Of a stretch of DNA of 64,000 bases, positions 9,423-20,337 are shown piece by piece. The translations under genes were made by a program, and so were the position numbers. The stretch is taken from positions 62,001 through 126,000 of the forward strand of contig NZ_FODJ01000005.1 of the NCBI RefSeq assembly GCF_900110345.1. The letters are read 5' to 3'. Under the pieces are notes generated by a model, which saw only the letters and a program-made list of their open reading frames with translations, was not told where the DNA came from and did not search any database. The stretch comes from Amphibacillus marinus. GTDB lineage: Bacteria; Bacillota; Bacilli; Bacillales; Amphibacillaceae. Positions within the stretch are counted from its first letter, which is position 1. Every line of letters starts with the position of its first letter.

Positions 9423-9581
9423 TTTCAATAAAGAGCCTAACTGTGAACTTAGTCCTTGCTAGAACGTATTGGTAAGCATGCACGCTAACAATTTTAGAAA
9501 ATAGTAAAAAAGCAATGCAAAATGTTGCTGTATACGTTACCATAGAGGGAACTATAATTAGATACAGAAGAGGTGCTGAAG

Positions 9582-10169
9582 TTGCAAAAACTTGTTTTTT
9601 TTGTTGGTGTTGCCGGAACTGGTAAGACAACTGTAGCCGAAAAGATTGTTGAGCAGATTCCTGCTGCGTTTTTGGATCGTGATACAGTTGGTGGACGATT
9701 TGTTGAAAGATTTCTAGAATTACAAGGATTTGATAAGGACGATCGTGACTCGAAGTTTTACAAAGAGAACTTGCGTGATTTAGAGTATGATACAACTAAA
9801 GATATTTGTATTGAGAATTTACGAGTTGGACAAAATGTCTTTATGATATCACCATTTACTGCTGAGTTGAAAAATGAGCATTGGCTTGAAGGTGTGCTAG
9901 CAGCTGCTGGAAAGACAAAGGATCAAGTTGCTGTGAAGGTTATTGTGGTGACCTTGGATAATATTGAGCAACAGCGATTACGGATTGAGAATAGAGGGAC
10001 AGTTAGAGATACGTGGAAGCTAGAGAATTGGTCAAACTACGAGACAAGGGTGCAATTCATTCCGGCTGTTAATTGGGCTATTCCTGAAGAAAATACATTA
10101 GTGTTTGATAATGCAGGCGAGCTGACAGATGACAAAGTAGCGCAATTGGTTAAGTTTATTCAGGCTTAG
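9582..10169 (+). CDS. P-loop kinase/ATPase of unknown substrate
   Basis: This protein of about 195 residues starts with a Walker A loop (FFVGVAGTGKTTVAEKI) directly after the N-terminus, then DRDTVGGRF and a C-terminal AANWAIP-like end, the layout of small AAA/APS-kinase- or gluconokinase-like P-loop kinases. I do not recognise the specific substrate. The TTG at 9582 is preferred because AAGAGGTG ends six bases before it; an in-frame GTG at 9573 lies inside that SD. It is a single gene between argS and rpoE, not part of the usual Bacillus order, so it may be an acquired or lineage-specific gene. There is no obvious terminator after it. Confidence 0.72.
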   Translation: MQKLVFFVGVAGTGKTTVAEKIVEQIPAAFLDRDTVGGRFVERFLELQGFDKDDRDSKFYKENLRDLEYDTTKDICIENLRVGQNVFMISPFTAELKNEHWLEGVLAAAGKTKDQVAVKVIVVTLDNIEQQRLRIENRGTVRDTWKLENWSNYETRVQFIPAVNWAIPEENTLVFDNAGELTDDKVAQLVKFIQA

Positions 10170-10329
10170 CTAATAACGAGCACATGTAACTGGCGTTGGT
10201 TAAGCATTGCTTTTTAAATAGCATACCCATATAATGTACAGGAGACAAATTGAAAGTAACGTTTTCGATCCTTACATATGTAAAAATAGGTTATATGTGA
10301 CAGTATTTAAACCAAGGCTCTGCATAAGG

Positions 10330-10359
10330 TTGACAACTGGCATTATGCGTGCTTATAAT
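10330..10359 (+). promoter_or_regulatory. Sigma-A promoter of rpoE
   Basis: TTGACA (10330-10335), 18-base spacer, TATAAT (10354-10359): both hexamers are perfect. The transcript would have a leader of about 100 bases. I saw nothing else in the 298-bp gap before rpoE. Confidence 0.75.
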
Positions 10360-10467
10360 TCAATTTATCTGTGTGGATAGAAAGCGATCCTCTGACAGAT
10401 TAATAAAAGGTAAGCTAACGTCATATGTATGGATAATAAATTTTTTAGATAAAGGGAGTGCTCGACG

Positions 10468-11007
10468 GTGAGTATAGCAAACTTAAGCCGCGATGAATTG
10501 CGCGAACAATCAATGATTGAATTAGCTACGATGGTATTAGAACGAGAAAAAAAGGCAATGAATTATCTAGATATCTTTAATAAAGTTGCTGAAATAAAGG
10601 GTTTTTCTGAAGAAGAAAAAGAAGCTTTTATTGCACAGTTTTATACAGATTTAAATTTAGATGGCCGTTTTCTTACATTAGGAGCTGGACAATGGGGTAT
10701 GAAGGTGTGGTATCCTGTTGAGCAAATTGATGAAGAGATTACTGCTGAACCTAAGAAAAAGAAGAAGAAAAAGAAAAAAGTAACAAAAGCAGCAGTGGAG
10801 AAGGCAATTGAAGAAGAGGATTTAACTGAGGTACCGCTTGATTTTGCAGAGGAAGATTATGACGACGAGGACATTGACTTAGGTGATGATGACATAGCAG
10901 ATGATGAATTTGATGATGAAGGCTTTGATGAAGAAGACGATTTAAGTGATGATGATTACGAAGATGACGAAGATGATTACGAAGAAGATGACGAGGAATC
11001 AAAATAA
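10468..11007 (+). CDS. rpoE: RNA polymerase delta subunit
   Basis: RpoE (179 residues) is the Firmicutes-specific delta subunit, which speeds polymerase recycling and modulates initiating-NTP sensitivity. An N-terminal HARE-HTH domain (about residues 1-90) is followed by a lysine tract of nine consecutive lysines (about 93-103) and a highly acidic, Asp/Glu-rich disordered tail to the end, exactly the known architecture. It starts with GTG 10468 after AAAGGGAGTG. It lies directly before pyrG, as in B. subtilis, but pyrG has its own promoter beginning just after the rpoE stop. Confidence 0.95.
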   Translation: MSIANLSRDELREQSMIELATMVLEREKKAMNYLDIFNKVAEIKGFSEEEKEAFIAQFYTDLNLDGRFLTLGAGQWGMKVWYPVEQIDEEITAEPKKKKKKKKKVTKAAVEKAIEEEDLTEVPLDFAEEDYDDEDIDLGDDDIADDEFDDEGFDEEDDLSDDDYEDDEDDYEEDDEESK

Positions 11008-11015
11008 AAAGACGC

Positions 11016-11110
11016 TTGACTTTTTCTCCAGCAATGCGTAATATTTTATTTGGGCTCTATAAGTTAATTTATATTGATGCGTCCCCCTATTTGAATAGGG
11101 GGGCGCTTTT
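11016..11110 (+). promoter_or_regulatory. pyrG promoter and reiterative-transcription attenuator
   Basis: TTGACT (11016-11021), 17-base spacer, TAATAT (11039-11044), then seven bases later the start sequence GGGCTC (11052-11057). Downstream is an intrinsic terminator: stem GCGTCCCCCTATT (11079-11091) with AATAGGGGGGCGC (11094-11106), then TTTT. In B. subtilis pyrG, low CTP makes polymerase stutter at GGGC, adding G residues that pair with the C-rich terminator arm and prevent termination. Every element is present here. Confidence 0.85.
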
Positions 11111-11192
11111 ATAATTACACAAACTATTTGCGAAAGCCAGCTTACATTTCATGTTGAGCAAACTTGCATGGAGCGAAGCATAAAAAATCTAA

Positions 11193-12812
<1,620 letters not shown>

Positions 12813-12829
12813 AAAAGATCAAAAAAAGT

Positions 12830-12866
12830 CGATAAATCATTTTTTTTATGGTTTATCGTTTTTTTT
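12830..12866 (+). terminator. pyrG terminator
   Basis: CGATAAATCAT and ATGGTTTATCG form an 11-bp stem with one mismatch, followed by eight T. Confidence 0.85.
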
Positions 12867-12887
12867 GTTTATTCTCGCAGTATATTA

Positions 12888-12917
12888 GCAGGATAAATCC
12901 AATTTTATCTAGAAAGT
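12888..12917 (+). promoter_or_regulatory. Possible sigma-H promoter of spo0F
   Basis: GCAGGATAA (12888-12896) matches the sigma-H -35 consensus; 12 bases later CTAGAAAGT (12909-12917) is a two-mismatch -10. B. subtilis spo0F is transcribed by sigma-H. No perfect Spo0A box is seen here. Confidence 0.35.
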
Positions 12918-12954
12918 AAACCTAAGGGCAAAAAAAGAATGATGAGGTGGAAAG

Positions 12955-13317
12955 ATGGATAAAAATATATTAATTGTGGATGACCAAAGAGGAATTCGCT
13001 TTTTGCTTGAGGAGATTGTTAAAAGTGAAGGCTATCAAGTTAAGAGTTGTGAGAATGGTATAATTGCAATTAAAGAAATTGAGACTAAACCGCCAGATTT
13101 ATTAATTATTGATTATCGGCTCCCTTTAATGAACGGCGCAAAGGTGATTGCTTTGCTTGAAGAAAAAGGTTACTATATCCCGACAATTGTAATGAGTGGA
13201 TTGGTAGAAGAAATTAAACCAACCACTGATCAATACAGCTCAGTGAAAAACTATTTTTCAAAACCTTTTAATATTTTGGAAGCAAAAGAGACAATTAATT
13301 ATATTTTGCGTGAATAA
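12955..13317 (+). CDS. spo0F: Sporulation phosphorelay response regulator Spo0F
   Basis: This 120-residue single-domain receiver sits between pyrG and fbaA as spo0F does in B. subtilis. The acidic pair is in ILIVDDQRGIR, the phosphorylated Asp in LLIIDYRLPLMNG, the conserved Ser/Thr is Ser (VMSGL), and the Lys is in YFSKPF. There is no output domain, as expected of the phosphotransfer intermediate between sensor kinases and Spo0B. It is somewhat diverged: the residue before FSKPF is Tyr where B. subtilis has His. A generic CheY-like regulator is possible but synteny argues for Spo0F. The SD is GATGAGGTGG. Confidence 0.88.
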   Translation: MDKNILIVDDQRGIRFLLEEIVKSEGYQVKSCENGIIAIKEIETKPPDLLIIDYRLPLMNGAKVIALLEEKGYYIPTIVMSGLVEEIKPTTDQYSSVKNYFSKPFNILEAKETINYILRE

Positions 13318-13416
13318 TGCCAGCCACCTAACCATGTTAATTTGCCATTAACCATAAAGAATTTGATCATTTTGTTAAAAAAAATTACAGAAACCGCTTT
13401 CATACGACAAGTTTTG

Positions 13417-13445
13417 TTGCACCAAGTTGATGAAATTGGTATGCT
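13417..13445 (+). promoter_or_regulatory. Candidate extended -10 promoter of fbaA
   Basis: TTGCAC (13417-13422), 17-base spacer ending TGG, TATGCT (13440-13445). The TGn extension compensates for the weak hexamers. Confidence 0.45.
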
Positions 13446-13561
13446 ATTAGAGTATCCAATCAACGGTTTAATTGACTGGCTATATGAGCATGTTCAAAAT
13501 CCTATTTGAACCGGCTTTATACTTAAACACACTTTTTCAAATTCTTAAGGAGGAACATTTC

Positions 13562-14416
13562 ATGCCATTAGTATCAATGACAAAAATGCTGCAAGACGCG
13601 AAAGCTGGTAGCTATGCTGTTGGACAATTCAATATTAACAACCTTGAGTACATCCAAGCAATTTTACAAGCTGCTGAGGAAGAGCAATCTCCAGTAATTC
13701 TTGGTGTATCAGAGGGTGCAGGACGCTATATGGGCGGTTACGGCGTTGTCGTAGCAATGGTTAAAGCTGTTATGGAAGCGCAAGGTACAACTATACCAGT
13801 AGCGATTCACTTAGATCATGGTTCAAGCTTCGAACAATGTGCGAAAGCAATTCACGCTGGTTTTACATCAGTTATGATAGATGCTTCACACGATCCATTC
13901 GAGGAAAACGTTGCAACAACCTCTAAAGTAGTTGAACTTGCACATTTCCACGGTGTATCAGTTGAAGCTGAATTAGGTACGGTAGGTGGACAGGAGGATG
14001 ATGTTGTTGGTGATATCATTTATGCTGATCCAAAAGAGTGTCAAGAGCTTGTAACGCGTACAGGTATTGATACGTTAGCTCCAGCACTTGGTTCTGTACA
14101 CGGTCCTTACAAAGGGGAGCCAAACTTAGGCTTTAAAGAAATGGAAGAGATCGGTGCTGCAACAGGTGTGCCACTTGTTCTTCATGGTGGTACTGGTATC
14201 CCGACTAAGGATATTCAAAAAGCAATTTCTTTCGGTACATCAAAAATTAATGTAAACACTGAAAATCAAATTCAACAAGCAAAAGTTGTCCGTGAAGTAC
14301 TTAATGCTAATCCAGACATGATTGATCCTCGTAAATACCTAGGACCTTCACGTGATGCGATTAAAGAAACTGTTATTGGCAAAATGCGCGAATTTGGTTC
14401 TGCAAACAAAGCATAA
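13562..14416 (+). CDS. fbaA: Class II fructose-1,6-bisphosphate aldolase
   Basis: FbaA (284 residues) is the zinc-dependent glycolytic aldolase. Zn ligands and active-site motifs are visible: [47 protein letters not shown] and [11 protein letters not shown] 13562 ([10 protein letters not shown]) is the family start and follows TTAAGGAGGAAC; the open frame continues 30 codons upstream but without SD or homology. The tal gene that follows fbaA in B. subtilis is absent; murZ comes next. Confidence 0.96.
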   Translation: MPLVSMTKMLQDAKAGSYAVGQFNINNLEYIQAILQAAEEEQSPVILGVSEGAGRYMGGYGVVVAMVKAVMEAQGTTIPVAIHLDHGSSFEQCAKAIHAGFTSVMIDASHDPFEENVATTSKVVELAHFHGVSVEAELGTVGGQEDDVVGDIIYADPKECQELVTRTGIDTLAPALGSVHGPYKGEPNLGFKEMEEIGAATGVPLVLHGGTGIPTKDIQKAISFGTSKINVNTENQIQQAKVVREVLNANPDMIDPRKYLGPSRDAIKETVIGKMREFGSANKA

Positions 14417-14427
14417 TTTTTAAGAGA

Positions 14428-14459
14428 AGAAAGGCTGCCACTGGTAGCCTTCTTTTTTT
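14428..14459 (+). terminator. fbaA terminator
   Basis: GAAGGCTACC-type stem: AAGGCTGCC and GGTAGCCTT around ACT, followed by CTTTTTTT. Confidence 0.85.
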
Positions 14460-14693
14460 ACCCTACAAAGTGCTACATAAATTGTCATACTACTCATCAA
14501 TTTGTTATTATTTTTTAACAAAACCTGCTTCTATAGCCTTAATTCATGAAATAAAGCATAAAAGGTAGATACTAACTGCAAATCTTTGTATAATAAAGAG
14601 AGTATGGCTTAAAATGCATTTTTCTAACTGAAAAGTATAAACTATAGATAGTAGAAATGATGAGACGAATTTATAAGAAGTGGGGCTATAAAG

Positions 14694-15977
14694 ATGCAAA
14701 AGTTATTTGTAGAAGGTGGCAAGCCTTTAAAAGGAAGTGTGCGAATTGGTGGCGCAAAGAATAGTGCAGTTGCGTTATTACCTGCAACGATCTTAGCAGA
14801 TTCTGAAGTTGTGATTGAAGGCTTACCTGATATATCTGATGTAGAAACATTAAGTGCATTACTAGAAGAGATTGGTGGCAAGGTTAAGCGGAATGGTGAA
14901 TCCGTACATATTAATCCTGCTCAGATGACAGCAATGCCGCTGCCGAATGGTAAAGTGAAAAAATTACGTGCTTCCTATTATTTTATGGGCGCAATGTTAG
15001 GGCGTTTTAAACGAGCCGTAATTGGCTTGCCAGGTGGGTGTCATCTTGGGCCAAGACCAATTGATCAGCATATTAAAGGCTTCGAAGCATTAGGTGCGAC
15101 AGTAACAAATGAACAAGGTGCTATCTATTTACGTGCTGAAAAATTAGTAGGTGCTCGTATTTATCTAGATGTTGTAAGTGTTGGCGCTACGATCAATATA
15201 ATGCTGGCAGCCGTTAAGGCTGAAGGTAAGACAGTTATTGAAAATGCAGCTAGAGAACCTGAAATTATTGATGTTGCGACGTTACTGACAAGCATGGGAG
15301 CAAATATTAAAGGTGCCGGGACAGATGTTATTCGAATCGAAGGTGTTGAAAAGCTATCTGGTTGTATGCACACGATTATTCCTGATCGAATTGAAGCAGG
15401 AACCTATACCATTATGGCAGCTGCAATAGGAGAGGATGTCCTAATTGATAATGTCATTCCTCAACACTTAGAGCCATTATTGGCCAAGTTACGCGAAATG
15501 GGTGTTGAGATTGAAGAAGGTGAGGAGCAATTAAGAATTCGCTCATCTAGCCATCTAAGTGCAGTAGATATTAAGACACTCGTTCACCCTGGTTTTCCAA
15601 CTGACCTACAGCAACCATTCACTTCACTTTTAACAAAAGCAGAAGGAACAGCGATTGTAACAGATACCATTTACTCTGCGCGATTTAAGCATATTGACGA
15701 ACTAAGAAGAATGAGCGCGCAAATTAAAGTAGAGGGTGCTTCAGCAATTGTCACTGGTCCAACTAAACTGCAAGGCGCGAAGGTGCGAGCTAGTGACCTA
15801 CGAGCTGGTGCAGCACTTATCATTGCCGGGTTAATTGCTGATGGTATTACAGAAATAACGGGTCTAGAGCACATTGACCGAGGCTATGAGTGCTTAACTG
15901 ACAAGCTATCAAACTTAGGAGCAGTGATCTGGCGAGAAGAAATGTCTGAGCAAGAAATAGAACAGTTTCAAAGCTAA
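14694..15977 (+). CDS. murZ: UDP-N-acetylglucosamine 1-carboxyvinyltransferase 2
   Basis: This 427-residue MurA-type enzyme transfers enolpyruvate from PEP to UDP-GlcNAc in the first committed step of peptidoglycan synthesis. The catalytic Cys116 is in [13 protein letters not shown] and the PEP-binding KN pair in [11 protein letters not shown]; this Cys is the fosfomycin target. Placement before rho identifies it as the MurZ (MurAB) paralogue; the second copy, MurAA, is at 39808. The SD AAGTGGGG lies at about 14678-14685. A TATAAT hexamer at 14590-14595 may belong to its promoter but I see no good -35. Confidence 0.93.
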   Translation: MQKLFVEGGKPLKGSVRIGGAKNSAVALLPATILADSEVVIEGLPDISDVETLSALLEEIGGKVKRNGESVHINPAQMTAMPLPNGKVKKLRASYYFMGAMLGRFKRAVIGLPGGCHLGPRPIDQHIKGFEALGATVTNEQGAIYLRAEKLVGARIYLDVVSVGATINIMLAAVKAEGKTVIENAAREPEIIDVATLLTSMGANIKGAGTDVIRIEGVEKLSGCMHTIIPDRIEAGTYTIMAAAIGEDVLIDNVIPQHLEPLLAKLREMGVEIEEGEEQLRIRSSSHLSAVDIKTLVHPGFPTDLQQPFTSLLTKAEGTAIVTDTIYSARFKHIDELRRMSAQIKVEGASAIVTGPTKLQGAKVRASDLRAGAALIIAGLIADGITEITGLEHIDRGYECLTDKLSNLGAVIWREEMSEQEIEQFQS

Positions 15978-16005
15978 GCTAACCAAATTTGGTTAGCTTT
16001 TTATA
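15976..16005 (+). terminator. murZ terminator
   Basis: AAGCTAACC and GGTTAGCTT flank AAATTT, followed by TTTATA; the 5' arm overlaps the stop codon. Confidence 0.85.
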
Positions 16006-16019
16006 TTTGCGTAATGAAT

Positions 16020-16112
16020 TGAATAATGTAAAGTAACGGATAAACGAGCGAAGTCGTGGAAAAAGAGAGCAAAGTAGCAGTTAACCGAGCGGAGTAGCGG
16101 ATAAAAATAGAG
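16020..16112. repeat. Degenerate intergenic repeat block 2
   Basis: Three or four tandem ~21-23-base units with the pattern GAGCGAAGTCG-GGA-AAA, GAGAGCAAAGTAGC, GAGCGGAGTAGCGGATAAA. Read on the minus strand the units start TTTATCCGCTACTCCGCTCG, close to the units at 42440-42790. The rest of this 382-bp gap (16113-16359) is the AT-rich rho leader; I see only weak promoter matches there. Confidence 0.65.
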
Positions 16113-16359
16113 AAGATACCAGCCATTCATACTTTATCTGCTTAGCACTGTGCGAAAGGTGTTGGATTAAGTTGAGAAAAGGTAAGATATATACAATTTT
16201 CACAAAGTGGTTGAATAATTCTGTGAAAAGGAGTACGATAAAAACAACTGCAAAGTGCTTCGCTTTTCATCACTGCAATTTGACTTCTGATTTACAATAA
16301 AAAAACCCAATGGTTATAAGAATAAACTAATTAAAAAATAAGATAGGTGTGATTACTAC

Positions 16360-17652
16360 GTGTCCGAAGTAACAATTTCACAATTGGAAGAAATGACTTT
16401 AAAAGATCTTTATTCTCAAGCAAGGGAATTTAAGGTATCTTATTACGCGAAATTAACAAAACGAGAATTGATATTTGCCATATTAAAAGCTCAAGCAGAA
16501 AAAAGCGGCTACTTATTTATGGATGGTATTTTAGAAATTATCCCATCTGAAGGATTTGGCTTCCTTAGGCCGATAAACTACTCACCAAGTGCAGAAGATA
16601 TCTACATCTCAGCCTCGCAAATTCGCCGATTTGACCTTAGAAATGGGGACAAGGTTTCTGGTAAGGTAAGACCACCAAAAGAGAATGAGCGCTACTACGG
16701 CCTGTTACATGTTGATGCTGTAAACGGAGAAGACCCAGAACTGGCAAAGGAGCGCGTTCACTTTCCTGCATTAACACCTCTCTATCCAAATCGAATGATG
16801 GCTCTTGAAACAGAACCTAAGGGAACGTCTACCCGAATTATGGATTTAATTACACCGGTTGGTTTTGGTCAACGTGGTTTAATTGTGGCACCACCTAAAG
16901 CGGGTAAGACGATGCTTTTGACGGAAATTGCTAATAGTATTACTGAGAATCATCCCAATGTAAAGCTAATTATTTTACTTGTTGACGAACGACCAGAAGA
17001 GGTTACTGATATTGAGCGGTCTGTTCATCCGGATGTTGATGTCGTTAGTTCGACCTTTGATGAAGTTCCAGAGAATCATATTAAAGTTTCTGAACTTGTG
17101 TTAGAGCGGGCCATGCGCCTTGTTGAGCACAAAAAAGATGTGGTTGTGCTGATGGATAGCATTACAAGACTTGCGCGTGCCTATAATCTTGTTATCCCGC
17201 CAAGTGGTCGAACGCTTTCAGGTGGTATTGATCCAGCTGCATTCCACCGTCCTAAGCGATTCTTTGGAGCAGCGCGTAATATTGAAGAGGGTGGTAGTTT
17301 TACCATTTTAGCAACGGCCCTTGTTGAGACAGGTTCACGGATGGACGATGTTATTTACGAAGAATTTAAAGGAACGGGAAACATGGAATTACACCTAGAT
17401 CGTGGGTTAGCGCAACGACGAATCTTCCCAGCCATTGATTTACTTCGCTCAAGCACGAGAAAAGAAGAATTACTATTGCCACAGGACAAGCTTGATGTCA
17501 TTTGGTCGATCCGTAAAGGTATGCAGGATTCACCAGACTTTTTAGAACGATTCTTACGCAAGCTGCGCTCGACAAAATCAAACGAAGATTTTTATGGACA
17601 GCTTTCTGAAGAAATGAAACGAAAAGTCAATGGACGGAAAAATCAAGCTTAA
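16360..17652 (+). CDS. rho: Transcription termination factor Rho
   Basis: Rho (430 residues) is a hexameric RNA-dependent ATPase that ends untranslated and antisense transcripts. It shows the N-terminal helical domain, the cold-shock-like RNA-binding domain ([21 protein letters not shown]), Walker A in [11 protein letters not shown], Walker B in [15 protein letters not shown], and the Q/R-loop region. The start is GTG 16360 with AGGTGTGAT before it. The order murZ-rho-rpmE is as in B. subtilis. Confidence 0.96.
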   Translation: MSEVTISQLEEMTLKDLYSQAREFKVSYYAKLTKRELIFAILKAQAEKSGYLFMDGILEIIPSEGFGFLRPINYSPSAEDIYISASQIRRFDLRNGDKVSGKVRPPKENERYYGLLHVDAVNGEDPELAKERVHFPALTPLYPNRMMALETEPKGTSTRIMDLITPVGFGQRGLIVAPPKAGKTMLLTEIANSITENHPNVKLIILLVDERPEEVTDIERSVHPDVDVVSSTFDEVPENHIKVSELVLERAMRLVEHKKDVVVLMDSITRLARAYNLVIPPSGRTLSGGIDPAAFHRPKRFFGAARNIEEGGSFTILATALVETGSRMDDVIYEEFKGTGNMELHLDRGLAQRRIFPAIDLLRSSTRKEELLLPQDKLDVIWSIRKGMQDSPDFLERFLRKLRSTKSNEDFYGQLSEEMKRKVNGRKNQA

Positions 17653-17680
17653 ACATGAAGTAATTTCTTATTTATAGCTC

Positions 17681-17709
17681 TTGCATTGTCAGAGTGACAC
17701 TGTTATAAT
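17681..17709 (+). promoter_or_regulatory. Extended -10 promoter of rpmE
   Basis: TTGCAT (17681-17686), 17-base spacer ending TGT, TATAAT (17704-17709). This gives rpmE its own promoter about 100 bases upstream of its start. Confidence 0.6.
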
Positions 17710-17814
17710 CTTTACGTGTGTAAAATGCTTCTTGGAGCAGTAATAAACTGTTGTAAGATTGCGAAAATTTAACTCTGTCTCCAAGGGATTCAGGGCAGAA
17801 GGAGATGTTACAAT

Positions 17815-18060
17815 ATGAGAGAAGGCATTCATCCAGAATACCGTAAAGTTGTATTTCTAGATACTAGCTCTGACTACAAATTTCTAACGGGCTCAACGAA
17901 ATCATCTAGTGAAACAATTGAGTGGGAAGATGGAAACACTTACCCATTAATCCGTGTTGAGATTAGTTCAGACTCACATCCATTCTACACTGGTAAGCAA
18001 AAAGCTGACAAAGCTGGCGGCCGTGTGGATCGCTTTAAGAAAAAATATAACCTTAACTAA
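17815..18060 (+). CDS. rpmE2: Ribosomal protein bL31, zinc-free type B
   Basis: This is an 81-residue bL31 of the large ribosomal subunit. It has no cysteine at all, unlike zinc-binding type A RpmE with its CxxC motifs, and carries the type B features ([38 protein letters not shown]). In B. subtilis the gene at this place, after rho, is type A, and the type B form is elsewhere and Zur-controlled. Here the type B form has the housekeeping location and a plain sigma-A-like promoter. The SD AGAAGGAGATG is strong. Confidence 0.94.
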   Translation: MREGIHPEYRKVVFLDTSSDYKFLTGSTKSSSETIEWEDGNTYPLIRVEISSDSHPFYTGKQKADKAGGRVDRFKKKYNLN

Positions 18061-18074
18061 GCAATTAGTTATGA

Positions 18075-18113
18075 AAGACAGCCATCCCGATCGATGTTGG
18101 GGTGGCTTGTCTT
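18075..18113 (+). terminator. rpmE terminator
   Basis: AAGACAGCCATCCC and GGGGTGGCTTGTCTT form a long stem with an ~8-base loop. A second weaker hairpin (AACAGGC 18139-18145 with GCCTGTT 18162-18168 and a T run) follows. Confidence 0.75.
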
Positions 18114-18246
18114 AATCTAACCCTATGCAAAGAAAATCAACAGGCGAATGAGAAGATACGTGCCTGTTTTTTATTTTAAAATGAACGTTTACGTTAGCGT
18201 AATAATAAAATTTAGTTATCGTGTGACATGAGGGGGATTATACAGC

Positions 18247-18876
18247 ATGTATGTTATGAAACAGAGCGGTTGGGTAGAACTCATCTGCGGGAGTATGTTT
18301 TCGGGAAAGTCTGAAGAGCTTATCCGCCGTGTCAGACGAGCTACATATGGTCATCTGAATGTCCGTGTCTTTAAACCAGCTATAGATGATCGTTATCATG
18401 AGGATTCGGTTGTGTCACATAATGGCAATTCAGTTCTTGCCCGACCGGTTAGCTATGCCGCAGAAATTATTGAACAAGTAACGAGCGACATTGATGTTAT
18501 TGGGATAGATGAGGTGCAATTCTTTGATGAAGACATTGTTCAAATTATTGATCAGCTTGCCAATGCAGGATACCGCGTTATCGTGGCCGGACTTGACACT
18601 GATTTTCGCGGTGAGCCCTTCGGATTTATGCCACAGCTAATGGCTTTAAGTGAAACGGTTACCAAGCTCAATGCAATCTGTCCACAATGTGGTTCACCAG
18701 CAAGTCGAACCCAACGACTTATTGATGGAAACCCTGCTTCATATGATGATCCAATTATACTGGTAGGTGCAGCTGAGTCTTATGAGCCGCGCTGTCGTCA
18801 TTGTCACGAAGTACCTAATAAACCCGAGCTATCATTTGATTTGCAAATTAATACTGAAAAAGCGAGAAAACACTGA
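18247..18876 (+). CDS. tdk: Thymidine kinase
   Basis: Tdk (209 residues) phosphorylates thymidine in the salvage pathway. It shows the P-loop [16 protein letters not shown], the catalytic Glu in [12 protein letters not shown], the lasso loop ending [13 protein letters not shown], and the structural zinc site CPQCGSP ... CRHCHE. The start [15 protein letters not shown] matches B. subtilis Tdk, with GAGGGGGATTATACAGC as SD region. It is a monocistronic gene between rpmE and prfA, as in B. subtilis. Confidence 0.95.
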   Translation: MYVMKQSGWVELICGSMFSGKSEELIRRVRRATYGHLNVRVFKPAIDDRYHEDSVVSHNGNSVLARPVSYAAEIIEQVTSDIDVIGIDEVQFFDEDIVQIIDQLANAGYRVIVAGLDTDFRGEPFGFMPQLMALSETVTKLNAICPQCGSPASRTQRLIDGNPASYDDPIILVGAAESYEPRCRHCHEVPNKPELSFDLQINTEKARKH

Positions 18877-18947
18877 GAATTGTGCAGATCCCTCAAAGGT
18901 TAGGCTCTTAGCTAACTTTTGAGGGCTGTCATTGACTCAGTGTTTTT
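18866..18947 (+). terminator. Nested tdk terminator
   Basis: The inner stem is CCCTCAAAGGTTAG (18890-18904) with CTAACTTTTGAGGG; the outer arms AAAACACTGAG and CTCAGTGTTTT enclose it and are followed by T-rich sequence. The outer 5' arm overlaps the tdk stop codon. Confidence 0.65.
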
Positions 18948-19202
18948 AATTGTGTTGATGATATGTAAAAGATTTAGCCGCTTGTTAAGATCTCAACTTT
19001 CGCACACTTACATAAAGCCAACATAGCTTCACTAAGGATTAATATCGATCGCTTTATAATAAGAAAGGACGCATTCATCAAACGTGCTACTCGTCCTGTC
19101 AATCCGTAGACATAATCCTTTAGCCAGCTTAGCTGAACCTGAACATGTTGATGCGAAGGTTGAGTTAAAATCATTAACCAAGAGATTTTGCTAAACATAG
19201 TT

Positions 19203-19231
19203 TTGACGCGGGATTGGCACTGTTATATAAT
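19203..19231 (+). promoter_or_regulatory. Sigma-A promoter of prfA operon
   Basis: TTGACG (19203-19208), 17-base spacer, TATAAT (19226-19231). It is one of the best promoters in the window, 35 bases before prfA. The gap from 18948 to 19202 holds nothing else that I recognise. Confidence 0.8.
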
Positions 19232-19265
19232 GAAAGATAGGACTGATTAAAAAGAGGTGAACCCT

Positions 19266-20336
19266 GTGCTTGATAAATTACAAGCGTTAGAAGCGCGCTA
19301 TGAGAAATTAAATGAATTACTAAGTGATCCAGAGGTCATAAGTGATACCAATAAATTACGCGATTATTCGAAGGAACAATCAGACTTATCAGATGTCGTA
19401 CAAGTTTATCGTGACTATAGAGAGATAGCTAATCAAGTAAATGATGCAAAGGAAATGTTAGCAGAGGAAAAAGATCCCGAAATGAAGGAGATGGCTCAAT
19501 CAGAAATAGACGAGCTTGAGCCGCAGCTTCCTGAGCTAGAAGAAAAACTTAGAATATTATTGCTACCTAAGGACCCGAATGATGATAAAAACGTTATTAT
19601 GGAGGTTCGTGGTGCCGCTGGTGGAGATGAAGCGGCTTTATTTGCGGGTGATTTATTCAGAATGTATAATCGATTTGCTGAAGCACAAGGGTGGAAGATG
19701 GATGTTATGGAATCGAACTCTACTGGTGTAGGTGGCTATAAAGAGATTATTTTTATGATAAACGGTAAAGGTGCTTATTCTAAATTAAAATATGAAAATG
19801 GTGCACACCGCGTTCAGCGAGTGCCTGAAACAGAATCGGGTGGACGTATTCATACGTCAACTGCAACTGTTGTTGCCTTGCCTGAGGCGGAAGAGGTAGA
19901 GGTGGATATTCACGAAAAGGATATTCGAGTAGATACCTTTACATCTAGTGGTCCGGGTGGTCAAAGTGTGAATACAACCATGTCAGCCGTTCGTTTAACC
20001 CATGAGCCAACTGGAATTGTTGTCTCTATGCAGGATGAAAAGTCACAGATTAAGAATAGAGAAAAAGCAATGAAAATCTTGCGTGCCCGTATTTATGATA
20101 AATATCAGCAAGAAGCACAAGCTGAATATGATCAAAACCGTAAATCAGCAGTTGGAACTGGCGATCGATCAGAACGTATTCGTACCTATAACTTTCCGCA
20201 AAATCGGGTAACTGATCATCGAATTGGTTTGACGATCCAGAAGCTTGACCAAATTCTAGAAGGTAAGCTTGATGAGATAGTTGATGCCCTTATTTTAGAG
20301 GAGCAAACCAATAAAATGGATCAGCTAGGTGAATAA
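19266..20336 (+). CDS. prfA: Peptide chain release factor 1
   Basis: RF1 (356 residues) reads UAA/UAG stop codons and triggers peptide release. The GGQ loop ([20 protein letters not shown]) and conserved RF domains are intact. The start GTG 19266 ([15 protein letters not shown]) matches B. subtilis PrfA and lies after AGAGGTGA; an in-frame GTG at 19257 is part of that SD. prmC starts one base after its stop, so release factor and its methylase are made together. Confidence 0.96.
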   Translation: MLDKLQALEARYEKLNELLSDPEVISDTNKLRDYSKEQSDLSDVVQVYRDYREIANQVNDAKEMLAEEKDPEMKEMAQSEIDELEPQLPELEEKLRILLLPKDPNDDKNVIMEVRGAAGGDEAALFAGDLFRMYNRFAEAQGWKMDVMESNSTGVGGYKEIIFMINGKGAYSKLKYENGAHRVQRVPETESGGRIHTSTATVVALPEAEEVEVDIHEKDIRVDTFTSSGPGGQSVNTTMSAVRLTHEPTGIVVSMQDEKSQIKNREKAMKILRARIYDKYQQEAQAEYDQNRKSAVGTGDRSERIRTYNFPQNRVTDHRIGLTIQKLDQILEGKLDEIVDALILEEQTNKMDQLGE

Positions 20337-20337
20337 C

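Noticed and set aside
9415-9795. 126-residue minus-strand frame
   Set aside because: Overlaps the P-loop kinase gene on the other strand and the repeat block; no SD or family match.
10751-11002. Minus-strand His/Leu-rich frame opposite rpoE
   Set aside because: It is the antisense of the Asp/Glu-rich tail, so its composition is explained by the rpoE sequence.
18974-19198. 74-residue frame on the minus strand between tdk and prfA
   Set aside because: No SD, no recognisable family, and it lies antisense to the prfA promoter region.
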